Source: Desulfobacteraceae bacterium (GTDB lineage Bacteria > Desulfobacterota > Desulfobacteria > Desulfobacterales > Desulfobacteraceae). From it: a stretch of 7,468 nt of DNA. Made by a program: the position numbers and the translations under genes. Shown here piece by piece: positions 1 to 6,729 of this stretch (within the stretch, counting starts at the first letter, position 1; each line of letters opens with the position of its first letter). Location of the stretch: NCBI GenBank assembly GCA_011390435.1, contig JAABSK010000127.1:1-7468 (forward strand), in the 5' to 3' direction. The notes below the pieces were generated by a model, which saw only the letters and a list, made by a program, of their open reading frames with translations, was not told the origin of the DNA and searched no databases.

Positions 1-79
1 AGCGGCAGTGGTTCTGGATGATGTCATGGCAGGGGTGCTGTCTGCCTTTGTGTTGTGGGTATTATGTTTATGGCTTTAA
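1..79 (+). CDS. pgpA: C-terminal end of phosphatidylglycerophosphatase A (partial, 5' end outside window)
   Basis: The frame beginning at base 2 stays open for 25 codons and ends at TAA 77-79. The encoded tail contains LDDVMAGVLSAFVLWVLCL, an acidic DD pair followed by A-G and then a hydrophobic membrane segment. This resembles the C-terminus of PgpA, where a G-(I/V)-x-(I/L)-DD-(I/V)-x-AG-(I/V) motif precedes the last transmembrane helix. PgpA is an inner-membrane enzyme that dephosphorylates phosphatidylglycerophosphate to phosphatidylglycerol. The stop lies 16 bases before the recA start, so the two genes are probably co-transcribed. pgpA close upstream of recA is a gene order I know from other bacteria. 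Only 25 residues are visible, so another membrane protein with a DD-x-x-AG tail remains possible. Confidence 0.7.
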   Translation, partial: AAVVLDDVMAGVLSAFVLWVLCLWL

Positions 80-95
80 TTAAGAGGAGACAGGC

Positions 96-1130
96 ATGGA
101 AAAAGGGACAGAAAAGGAAAAAGCGGTAAAGACTGCAATGACCCAGATTGAACGTCAGTTCGGCAAAGGATCGATCATGAAACTGGGTGGCAGGCCAATC
201 GAAGCTGTTCCCGTGATTCGGACCGGCTCCCTTGCGCTGGACAAAGCGCTGGGTGTTGGTGGCTATCCGCGGGGCAGGGTGATTGAGATCTACGGGCCTG
301 AATCTTCCGGAAAAACCACACTGGCACTTCATGCCGTGGCTGAAGCCCAGAAATCAGGCGGAATTGCCGCGTTTATCGATGCGGAGCATGCGCTGGATGT
401 GGGATATGCCAAACGCCTGGGGGTGGATTGTGATGAATTGCTGGTGTCGCAGCCGGATACCGGTGAGCAGGCCCTTGAAATTGCAGACATGCTGGTCAGA
501 AGCGGTGGCGTCGATATCCTGGTGGTGGATTCGGTGGCAGCCCTTGTGCCCCGCTCAGAAATTGAAGGCGAGATGGGTGACTCGCACATGGGGCTTCAGG
601 CCCGTCTGATGTCCCAGGCATTGAGAAAACTGACCGGTACCATTGGAAAAACCCACACCACCATTATTTTTATCAACCAGATCCGTATGAAAATCGGTGT
701 GGTATATGGGAACCCGGAAACCACCACCGGTGGAAACGCCCTGAAATTTTATTCATCCATGCGGATTGAAATACGACGGGCCGCTCCCATCAAGGATGGA
801 CAGGAAATTGTGGGAAACCGTACCAAGGTTAAGGTGGTGAAAAACAAACTGGCACCCCCGTTCAAGGATATTGAATTTGACCTGATGTACGGAGAAGGTA
901 TTTCCCGGACCGGCGATCTGCTGGATATGGGTGTGGACCTGAACATCATCGACAAGAGCGGGTCCTGGTATTCCTATGGCGGAGAGCGTATCGGCCAGGG
1001 AAGAGAGAATGTCAAAGTTTTTTTGATCGACAACCCAGACATGTTTGAAAAAATCGAAACTGCGGTTCGGACTGAACTTGGAATTGCAACCACCGGCGTG
1101 AAAAAAGAGGCAGCCGGAGAGCACGAATAA
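96..1130 (+). CDS. recA: Recombinase RecA, complete, 344 aa
   Basis: RecA is the ATP-dependent DNA strand-exchange protein of homologous recombination. It forms filaments on single-stranded DNA and triggers LexA self-cleavage in the SOS response. The Walker A motif GPESSGKTT is at residues 67-75 (Lys73), the catalytic Glu97 lies in FIDAEHALD, and Walker B is ILVVD ending at Asp145. Loop L1 is visible as [15 protein letters not shown], and loop L2 begins at NQIRMKIG (Asn194) and runs through [14 protein letters not shown]. All are offset by one residue from E. coli. The C-terminal tail is short ([11 protein letters not shown]) compared with the strongly acidic E. coli tail, giving 344 against 353 residues. 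The ATG at 96 is supported by a Shine-Dalgarno GAGGAG at 84-89, six bases away. No SOS box is visible in the 95 upstream bases, so any recA promoter probably lies upstream of the window or within pgpA. No disrupted motif was seen. Confidence 0.98.
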   Translation: MEKGTEKEKAVKTAMTQIERQFGKGSIMKLGGRPIEAVPVIRTGSLALDKALGVGGYPRGRVIEIYGPESSGKTTLALHAVAEAQKSGGIAAFIDAEHALDVGYAKRLGVDCDELLVSQPDTGEQALEIADMLVRSGGVDILVVDSVAALVPRSEIEGEMGDSHMGLQARLMSQALRKLTGTIGKTHTTIIFINQIRMKIGVVYGNPETTTGGNALKFYSSMRIEIRRAAPIKDGQEIVGNRTKVKVVKNKLAPPFKDIEFDLMYGEGISRTGDLLDMGVDLNIIDKSGSWYSYGGERIGQGRENVKVFLIDNPDMFEKIETAVRTELGIATTGVKKEAAGEHE

Positions 1131-1143
1131 CAGATCTGCCAAT

Positions 1144-1149
1144 GAGGAG
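1144..1149 (+). promoter_or_regulatory. Shine-Dalgarno of alaS that decides its start
   Basis: GAGGAG at 1144-1149 lies seven bases before ATG 1157. It also overlaps an upstream in-frame ATG at 1142, which would have no ribosome-binding site of its own. This favours 1157 over 1142 as the alaS start. Confidence 0.8.
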
Positions 1150-1156
1150 CTGTATC

Positions 1157-3793
1157 ATGACAGGCAATGATGCCAGAAAAATTTTCATCGCGTATTTTAA
1201 AAAACACCACCATCAGCATGTAAGGTCTTCTTCCCTGGTCCCCCAGGATGACCCCACGCTTTTGTTTGTCAATGCCGGAATGGTACCGTTCAAACGGGTG
1301 TTTACCGGTGATGAGACCCGCGATTATTCCACTGCTGTCACTGCCCAGAAATGTGTCCGGGCCGGTGGAAAACACAATGACCTTGAAAATGTCGGATATA
1401 CCGCACGGCACCATACCTTTTTTGAGATGCTGGGAAATTTCTCTTTTGGTGATTATTTCAAGGAAAAAGCCATTGCCTTTGCCTGGGATCTGCTGACCAA
1501 CGGATATGGATTTGACAAGGAAAAACTCTGGGTATCGGTGTTTCACGAAGATGATGAAGCCTATGATATCTGGAAAAATCAGGAGGGTGTCCCTCCGGAG
1601 CGAATTGTCCGTCTGGGGGAAAAAGATAATTTCTGGGCCATGGGAGACACCGGCCCCTGTGGTCCGTGCAGTGAAATCCATATTGACCGTGGCCGGGAAT
1701 TCGGCTGTGATGATCACAACTGTGCCGTGGGCTGCGACTGTGACCGCTGGCTGGAGCTGTGGAACCTGGTGTTCATGCAGTTTGAAAAAAATGAACAGGG
1801 GGAAATGACCCCGTTGCCCAAACCCAGCATCGACACCGGCATGGGGCTTGAACGGGTGATCTCTGTTCTCCAGAACGTGCCCACCAATTATGATACCGAT
1901 CTTTTTGTGCCGATCATGGAGACCGTTGGCCGCCTGTCCGGCAGGAAACGCCATGAATCCGACCGGGTTGAAGTGGCCATGAAGGTGATTGCAGACCATT
2001 CCCGGGCAACCGCGTTTCTGATCAGTGACGGTGTTCTGCCGTCCAATGAAGGCCAGGGATATGTGCTGCGCCGCATCATGCGCAGGGCCATCCGCTACGG
2101 CCGGAGTATCGGCCTGGACCGGCCGTTTCTGCACGAAACAGTCCAGACGGTTTTCGGGATCATGGATGAAGCCTACCCTGAACTGAAAGACGCATCTGCA
2201 TTTATTTTGAATGTGGTGAAAAACGAGGAAGCAAAATTTCTTGAAACACTGGATACCGGCATGAAACTGCTCGAAGCCACCATTGATGATGTCATGGCAG
2301 AAAAAGCAGCAAAAGAGCGGGCACGCATTCCAGGACCGGTGATTTTTAAACTGTACGACACATTTGGATTTCCGGTGGATATCATTGCCGATCATGTCAA
2401 GAACATGGAGATCGACCTGGATATGGACGGGTTTCACAGGGCCATGGAAGAACAGAAGACAAGATCCCGGTCGACCCGGAAGTTTACCGGAGTGGGCCAG
2501 GCATACAAAACCCTGACATCCCAGGGAGTGAGAACCGGGTTTACTGGTTATGACCGGATCGAATCAACATCAACTGTTTTGATGCTGGTGAAAGATGAAA
2601 AAGAGATCCAGGCCGCCCATGCAGGAGATGCCATTGAAATTGTGACGGAATCCACGGTGTTTTATGCTGAATCCGGTGGCCAGTCCGGTGATTGTGGTGT
2701 GATGGAAAACACGGATTGCCGCATTCATATTTCAGACACACTGAAAGATCCCAGTGGGATTGTGATCCACAAAGGAGAGGTGAAAAGCGGCCAGGTCGGC
2801 AAGGGGGATGTGCTGACGCTGAGGGTGGATGCAGACCGGCGCAGAAGAACCGCCCTGAACCATACGGCAACGCATCTTCTGCATGCAGCGCTGCGAAAGG
2901 TTCTGGGCGATCATGTCAAGCAGTCTGGTTCCCTTGTGACGGATTCACGCCTGCGGTTTGACTTTACCCATTTTTCTGCGATTTCGCCGCAGGAGATTCA
3001 GGCCATTGAAAATGAGGTCAACTTCAGGATCCGTGAAAATTATCCGGTGGAAACCCGGGAAATGACCATGGAAGCGGCTGTTCAGTCCGGGGCAACCGCC
3101 CTGTTCGAGGAAAAATACGGGGATGTGGTCAGGGTGGTATCCCAGGGAGCATTTTCCCAGGAGCTGTGCGGTGGAACCCACGCAAAGCGGTCCGGCGATA
3201 TCGGCGTGTTCAAAATTATCTCTGAAGCCGGGATTGCATCGGGTGTCCGGCGGATTGAAGCTGCCACAGCTCAGACAGCCCTGGATGATATTCATCGGAA
3301 TCAGCAGGTGATTGCGTCGGCTGCCAGCCTTTTAAAAGGCTCCAGAGACGATCTGATTTCCCGGATGGAAACCCTGCTCAAAGAGAAAAAAAACCTGGAA
3401 AAAGAACTGGAATCCCTGAAAGCCCGGCTGGCATCAAAATCAGTTGACCGTATTGAAGATGAGATCCGGGTGGTTAATGGTGTCAAAGTGATTTCAAAGC
3501 GGGTGGACATTGAAAATCCTTCCCAGCTCAGGGATCTGGCAGATAAATTCAAAAACAAAGTCGGATCGGGTGTGGTACTGCTCGGAGCGGCTTCAGAAGG
3601 AAAGGCGTTGCTGATCTGTGTGGTGACGCCGGATCTGACCCGGACGCATCAGGCGGGTGATATTGTCAAGGCTGCTGCTAAAATCGTCGGCGGCGGCGGC
3701 GGCGGGCGGCCGGACATGGCGCAGGCCGGCGGTACAAAGCCTGAACTCCTTGACGCTGCACTGGAATCCGTTTACCAGAGCCTGTCATCATAG
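1157..3793 (+). CDS. alaS: Alanyl-tRNA synthetase, complete, 878 aa
   Basis: AlaRS charges tRNA-Ala with alanine in the cytoplasm and clears mischarged Ser and Gly. The start at 1157 is chosen over the in-frame ATG at 1142 because the Shine-Dalgarno overlaps the latter and because MTGNDARKIFIAYFKKH fits the family N-terminus. The class II catalytic core shows RHHTFFEMLGNFSFGDYFK (motif 2) and DTGMGLERV (motif 3). A cysteine-rich insert holds Cys184, Cys189, Cys193 and Cys195 before the WNLVFMQF segment. I recall a similar GCDCDR-type insert from many anaerobes' AlaRS, and it may bind metal. The editing domain has HTATHLLH with His569 and His573, and CGGTH with Cys671 and His675, the expected zinc and deacylation residues. 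A charged coiled-coil stretch (about residues 720-760) precedes the C-Ala domain, which has a six-glycine run followed by RPDMAQAGG. Five of those glycines are encoded by a (GGC)5 run at 3689-3703. The length is normal. The gene follows recA by 26 bases, so co-transcription is likely. Confidence 0.97.
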   Translation: MTGNDARKIFIAYFKKHHHQHVRSSSLVPQDDPTLLFVNAGMVPFKRVFTGDETRDYSTAVTAQKCVRAGGKHNDLENVGYTARHHTFFEMLGNFSFGDYFKEKAIAFAWDLLTNGYGFDKEKLWVSVFHEDDEAYDIWKNQEGVPPERIVRLGEKDNFWAMGDTGPCGPCSEIHIDRGREFGCDDHNCAVGCDCDRWLELWNLVFMQFEKNEQGEMTPLPKPSIDTGMGLERVISVLQNVPTNYDTDLFVPIMETVGRLSGRKRHESDRVEVAMKVIADHSRATAFLISDGVLPSNEGQGYVLRRIMRRAIRYGRSIGLDRPFLHETVQTVFGIMDEAYPELKDASAFILNVVKNEEAKFLETLDTGMKLLEATIDDVMAEKAAKERARIPGPVIFKLYDTFGFPVDIIADHVKNMEIDLDMDGFHRAMEEQKTRSRSTRKFTGVGQAYKTLTSQGVRTGFTGYDRIESTSTVLMLVKDEKEIQAAHAGDAIEIVTESTVFYAESGGQSGDCGVMENTDCRIHISDTLKDPSGIVIHKGEVKSGQVGKGDVLTLRVDADRRRRTALNHTATHLLHAALRKVLGDHVKQSGSLVTDSRLRFDFTHFSAISPQEIQAIENEVNFRIRENYPVETREMTMEAAVQSGATALFEEKYGDVVRVVSQGAFSQELCGGTHAKRSGDIGVFKIISEAGIASGVRRIEAATAQTALDDIHRNQQVIASAASLLKGSRDDLISRMETLLKEKKNLEKELESLKARLASKSVDRIEDEIRVVNGVKVISKRVDIENPSQLRDLADKFKNKVGSGVVLLGAASEGKALLICVVTPDLTRTHQAGDIVKAAAKIVGGGGGGRPDMAQAGGTKPELLDAALESVYQSLSS
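3326..3341. repeat. 16-bp perfect palindrome inside alaS
   Basis: AGCCTTTTAAAAGGCT is its own reverse complement and lies within the coding sequence, in the region for the AlaRS coiled-coil linker. It is not followed by a T tract, so it is not an intrinsic terminator. A chance origin from codon content is plausible. No function is claimed. Confidence 0.6.
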
Positions 3794-3821
3794 AGAAAGG
3801 CAGATATTTTTTCTTAACCTT

Positions 3822-3850
3822 TTGACAGGCTTTTGGGAAAACGGTAAACT
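3822..3850 (+). promoter_or_regulatory. Sigma70-type promoter for the redox operon
   Basis: A perfect -35 hexamer TTGACA (3822-3827) is separated by exactly 17 bases from TAAACT (3845-3850), which matches the -10 consensus at four of six positions including the key A2 and T6. It sits in the only sizeable gap of the window, 29 bases after the alaS stop. Transcription would begin near 3857, leaving a leader of about 40 bases before the GTG start at 3898. This implies that the flavoprotein and oxidoreductase genes have their own promoter, separate from recA-alaS. Confidence 0.7.
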
Positions 3851-3899
3851 GCTGTATCATTGTAATTCAAACCATCTATGATATTGTGGGGTCAGCAGT
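3848..3899. repeat. Two-part inverted repeat spanning the -10 edge to the start codon
   Basis: The left arm is ACTGCTG (3848-3854) followed directly by TATCAT (3855-3860). The right arm is ATGATA (3878-3883), then nine unpaired bases, then CAGCAGT (3893-3899). Both sub-arms are perfect reverse complements. The nine-base bulge contains the G-rich stretch GTGGGG that is the only candidate ribosome-binding site, and the outer arm covers the first two bases of the GTG start. It could be a DNA operator, or an RNA stem formed only in transcripts that begin upstream of 3848. It may also be chance. Confidence 0.45.
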
Positions 3900-5652
3900 G
3901 AAAACACCTAGCAGAAATACTCAGCAGTGGTATTCATCCCAATCGGTAAAACAGATTGCCTATTCAACAGATGCCAGGGATTTTGCCCAGGTTGCCGCTT
4001 CCGTTCCCTGTCAGGAGGCCTGCCCGGCAAAAACCAATATTCCGGGGTATATCCGCAGCATCTATGAAAAACAGTATGGCCGGGCCTATGAAATCAATCG
4101 CGGTGCCAACATTCTGCCAGGTGTTCTGGGCCGGATCTGTTCGCGGCCCTGTGAGCTTGCCTGCCGCCACGGTGAACCAGACAATGGCCAGAGCGTCGGG
4201 ATCTGTTATCTGAAACGTGCCTGTGCCGATCTGAAGCCTGGATCTCACCGGATCATTGAGGGGCTGTACAGCCCTTCAGGAAAAAAAGTTGCCGTTGTCG
4301 GCTCCGGACCGGCAGGACTTGCGGCAGCCCATGATCTTGCCATTTTCGGGCATACGGTCATGATCTATGAAAGCATGGAAAAGCCTGGCGGCATGCTCAT
4401 GTATGGCATTCCTGAATTCCGGCTGCCACGGGACCTGCTCATGCTTGAAATCAACAATATTCTGCGCCTCGGTATCGGCTTGACCACAGGAAAGCGTGTT
4501 GGAACAGACATTTCCCTGGAAACCCTTGAGTCTGAATATGATGCCGTGGTGGTGACCACCGGATGTGTAACGCCCCGGTCTCTGGGTATCGAAGGTGAAT
4601 CCCTTGAAAACGTCCATAACGGCCTTGAATTTATGCGTGCGGTCAATCAGGGCAGAACCCCGTATGTCGGGAAGAAAGTGGCGGTGATCGGTGCCGGATT
4701 TACCGCTGTGGACTGTGCGCGTTCTGCTGTGCGGCTGGGCGCAACAGATGTCAGTTTGAATATACGGAAAACCGAAGCGTTCATGCGGATTGATGAAAGC
4801 GAAAAACACGAGGCGCTCCTGGAAGGGATCCGCACGTTCAGCCTGATTCAGCCGTCAAAAATCATCGGGGACAAAAATAAGGTGACTGCCATTGAGTTTA
4901 CCCGTACCCGGATGGAAAAATCAGACCGTCCGCCGTTCAGAGTGTCGGTTCCCATTAAAGATTCAACCTTCACCGTCAAGGTGGATGCCGTGATTGCCGC
5001 TCTGGGACAGACACCGGACCGGGGCTCTGTTTCTCCGTCTCTCAGCGATCTGACCATCAAAGACAACCAGGGCAGAATCAAGACGGTCTTTGCCACAGGC
5101 GATCTTGTTACCGGTTCCACAGACGTGATCTCTGCGATTGCCGGAGGGCGGAAATGCGCCCTTGATGTTGATGCTTTTCTGATCGGAGAAAAACGGCGGC
5201 AGCAGGTGGTCCGGCTTGAAGAACATCGCACCACAGACCGGCCCAGGGCATATGATTTTATCGAAAAAGTTGACATGAATACCATTGATATGGATGCGCG
5301 CATGGCCCGGTCCACCAATGAGGTGGAAACCGGCTACGCTGATGAACAGGCGTTTGAGGAATCCAAGCGGTGCTACCTTTGTAACCTGAAATATGAAATT
5401 GATCCGCTGGTCTGTATCTACTGCTCCGCGTGCATTGATGTGGCACCCAAGGACTGTATCAAAATGATCCGGGATATACCGAGAAATCCAGATGGTTCAT
5501 ATGGGGTGTATCAGGAGACGTCCGACTGGAATGACGTGGTCTCCATCACCATTGACAATGCCAGCTGCATCCGGTGCGGCAATTGTCTGGCGGTATGTCC
5601 CATGGACTGCATCAGTGTGACAAAAACCGAACTCATTGAAATCGATCTTTAG
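3898..5652 (+). CDS. GltD-like iron-sulfur flavoprotein oxidoreductase with C-terminal ferredoxin domain, 584 aa
   Basis: This protein resembles the small subunit of NADPH glutamate synthase (GltD) and related subunits that exchange electrons between NAD(P)H, FAD and iron-sulfur clusters. An N-terminal DPYD-type cluster domain has Cys38 and Cys42 (CQEACP) and Cys81, Cys85 and Cys89 (CSRPCELAC), but lacks the preceding CxxC pair of classic GltD. The FAD motif is GSGPAG (135-140), followed by GGMLMYGIPEFRLP. The second Rossmann motif is GAGFTAVD (265-272), and the FAD-contacting ATGDLVTG has Asp402. The tail carries RCYLC (Cys492, Cys495) and two ferredoxin motifs: Cys506, Cys509, Cys512, and Cys557, Cys560, Cys563, Cys567. 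The start is uncertain. GTG 3898 has a weak GGGG Shine-Dalgarno six bases upstream; in-frame GTG 3886 would add four residues and has none. It has its own promoter, and the next gene begins 15 bases after its stop. No GltB-like glutamate synthase large subunit is adjacent, so a role with the downstream 2-oxoacid oxidoreductase is more likely than glutamate synthesis. Confidence 0.88.
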   Translation: MKTPSRNTQQWYSSQSVKQIAYSTDARDFAQVAASVPCQEACPAKTNIPGYIRSIYEKQYGRAYEINRGANILPGVLGRICSRPCELACRHGEPDNGQSVGICYLKRACADLKPGSHRIIEGLYSPSGKKVAVVGSGPAGLAAAHDLAIFGHTVMIYESMEKPGGMLMYGIPEFRLPRDLLMLEINNILRLGIGLTTGKRVGTDISLETLESEYDAVVVTTGCVTPRSLGIEGESLENVHNGLEFMRAVNQGRTPYVGKKVAVIGAGFTAVDCARSAVRLGATDVSLNIRKTEAFMRIDESEKHEALLEGIRTFSLIQPSKIIGDKNKVTAIEFTRTRMEKSDRPPFRVSVPIKDSTFTVKVDAVIAALGQTPDRGSVSPSLSDLTIKDNQGRIKTVFATGDLVTGSTDVISAIAGGRKCALDVDAFLIGEKRRQQVVRLEEHRTTDRPRAYDFIEKVDMNTIDMDARMARSTNEVETGYADEQAFEESKRCYLCNLKYEIDPLVCIYCSACIDVAPKDCIKMIRDIPRNPDGSYGVYQETSDWNDVVSITIDNASCIRCGNCLAVCPMDCISVTKTELIEIDL

Positions 5653-5667
5653 GAGACTGGAGGAACA

Positions 5668-6705
5668 ATGCCCTCATCAGACCATTATGTCATTATTGGA
5701 AACGGCCCTGCTGGAAATCATGCCGCCCTCACACTGAGACAACAGGATGCAGCATCCAGGATCACCATCATTTCAGATGAGTGTGTTCCCTATTATTACA
5801 AACCCAGACTGACCGGGTTTATTGCTGATGCAGTCTCCAGGGAGGAGCTGCTGGTGTGTTCGCTGGAGTCCTATGCAGAAAAAAAAATTCAGGTCCGTCT
5901 GGGGCAGCGGGTGGAGCAGATTGACACCGGCTCAAAACACCTGCTTCTTCACCAGAAGGAAGTGCTTGCCTATTCAAAACTGATGATTGCATCAGGGAGT
6001 TCTTCACGCATCCTGCCGTCCATGGAGCCCTTTGCTTCGGCATTGAAGTTCGTCACCTCCTACACAGACGTGACGGGATATAAAGACCAGATCAAAAATG
6101 CCAGGGATTTTTTTATTTTTGGCGGTGATTTTGTGGGATTCAAGTTTTTACGGATGCTGGAGGCCATGGGCAAAAATGTCACCATTCTGATCGATCCCCA
6201 TGCATTCTGGCCGTATCATCTGTCAGACACCATGCTGGACCAGATAGTGAGTTCTTTGTCCAAAACCCGTGCGACGGTCATTGTCAGGGATGACATCAAA
6301 CGCATTGACGGCAGGGACGGGGCTTATCGGATTGAAACCCGGACCGGCGTTGAAAAAATCGTGGATATGGTGTTTTCATTTAATGGCATGATTCCCAATA
6401 CTGATTTTGCCAGAGGATCGGGAATTGATATTGATCATGGGATTCTCGTGGATGAATATTTGAAAACCAGCAATGATGATATCTATGCCTGCGGGTCCTG
6501 CGCCCAGATTTATCATCCGGGAATCAAAAATTATACTGTTACCATTGGCTGGCCCAATGCGGTTGCCCAGGGAGAGGTGGCAGCGCTGAACCTTCTGGGA
6601 GAAAAGAAAATCATTTCATCTGTTGGCAGAAAATATTTTGATCTGGAAGGGGTGAAAATCAAAACCACCTGGTGGAACGATATTGATGATGACCCTCAAC
6701 GATAA
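5668..6705 (+). CDS. FAD-dependent pyridine nucleotide-disulfide oxidoreductase family protein, 345 aa
   Basis: This is a two-Rossmann-domain flavoprotein of the Pyr_redox_2 type, related to rubredoxin or ferredoxin reductases and the NirB N-terminal region. The FAD site GNGPAG is at residues 11-16. The family-like PYYYKPRLTGFI follows, and near the C-terminus a WPNAVAQGEVAALNLLG segment matches the usual W-x-x-A-x-x-QG pattern. Two signatures are altered. The expected second GxGxxG-x-E is GGDFVGFK (152-159), with Asp replacing a glycine and Lys replacing the usual Glu. The expected I-Y-A-x-G-D-C is IYACGSC (272-278), with Ser for the FAD-contacting Asp. The redox-active CxxC of disulfide reductases is absent. 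The start ATG 5668 has GGAGGA at 5659-5664, a slightly tight spacing. It lies 15 bases after the GltD-like gene and 24 bases before the oxidoreductase subunit, so all three are probably one operon. FAD binding is likely. Direct NAD(P)H use is uncertain. Confidence 0.85.
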   Translation: MPSSDHYVIIGNGPAGNHAALTLRQQDAASRITIISDECVPYYYKPRLTGFIADAVSREELLVCSLESYAEKKIQVRLGQRVEQIDTGSKHLLLHQKEVLAYSKLMIASGSSSRILPSMEPFASALKFVTSYTDVTGYKDQIKNARDFFIFGGDFVGFKFLRMLEAMGKNVTILIDPHAFWPYHLSDTMLDQIVSSLSKTRATVIVRDDIKRIDGRDGAYRIETRTGVEKIVDMVFSFNGMIPNTDFARGSGIDIDHGILVDEYLKTSNDDIYACGSCAQIYHPGIKNYTVTIGWPNAVAQGEVAALNLLGEKKIISSVGRKYFDLEGVKIKTTWWNDIDDDPQR

Positions 6706-6729
6706 TGCTCAGACAAGGATAATGATCCC

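Noticed and set aside
60..65. TATTAT as a possible -10 box for a recA promoter
   Set aside because: No -35-like hexamer lies 16-18 bases upstream, and the site is inside the end of the upstream coding frame. It is too weak to call.
1131..1138. CAGATCTG palindrome between recA and alaS
   Set aside because: It is only eight bases, with no flanking symmetry or T tract. It is too short to be an operator or terminator call.
1706..1741. Cysteine-rich insert in AlaRS (Cys184, Cys189, Cys193, Cys195) as a novelty
   Set aside because: As far as I recall, similar GCDCDR-type inserts occur in AlaRS of many anaerobic bacteria, so it is treated as a normal family variant.
17..2300. A shared 16-bp word, gatgatgtcatggcag, at 17-32 and 2285-2300
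   Set aside because: Both copies encode Asp-Asp-Val-Met-Ala in unrelated proteins, with no similarity on either side. It is a codon-level coincidence, not a repeat element.
974..2437. A 487-codon open frame on the minus strand, antisense to the end of recA and the first half of alaS
   Set aside because: It crosses two well-supported genes in antisense and its translation shows no recognisable domain. Its openness is explained by the codon bias of alaS and recA. No ribosome-binding site or promoter supports it.
3689..3706. GGC trinucleotide repeat in alaS
   Set aside because: It encodes the glycine run before RPDMAQAGG that is conserved in the AlaRS C-Ala domain, so it is a functional coding feature and not an expanded microsatellite.
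3794..3821. Possible intrinsic terminator after alaS (a run of T at 3807-3812)
   Set aside because: There is no GC-rich stem before the T run, only a weak AT pairing. Transcription from alaS may continue into the next operon.
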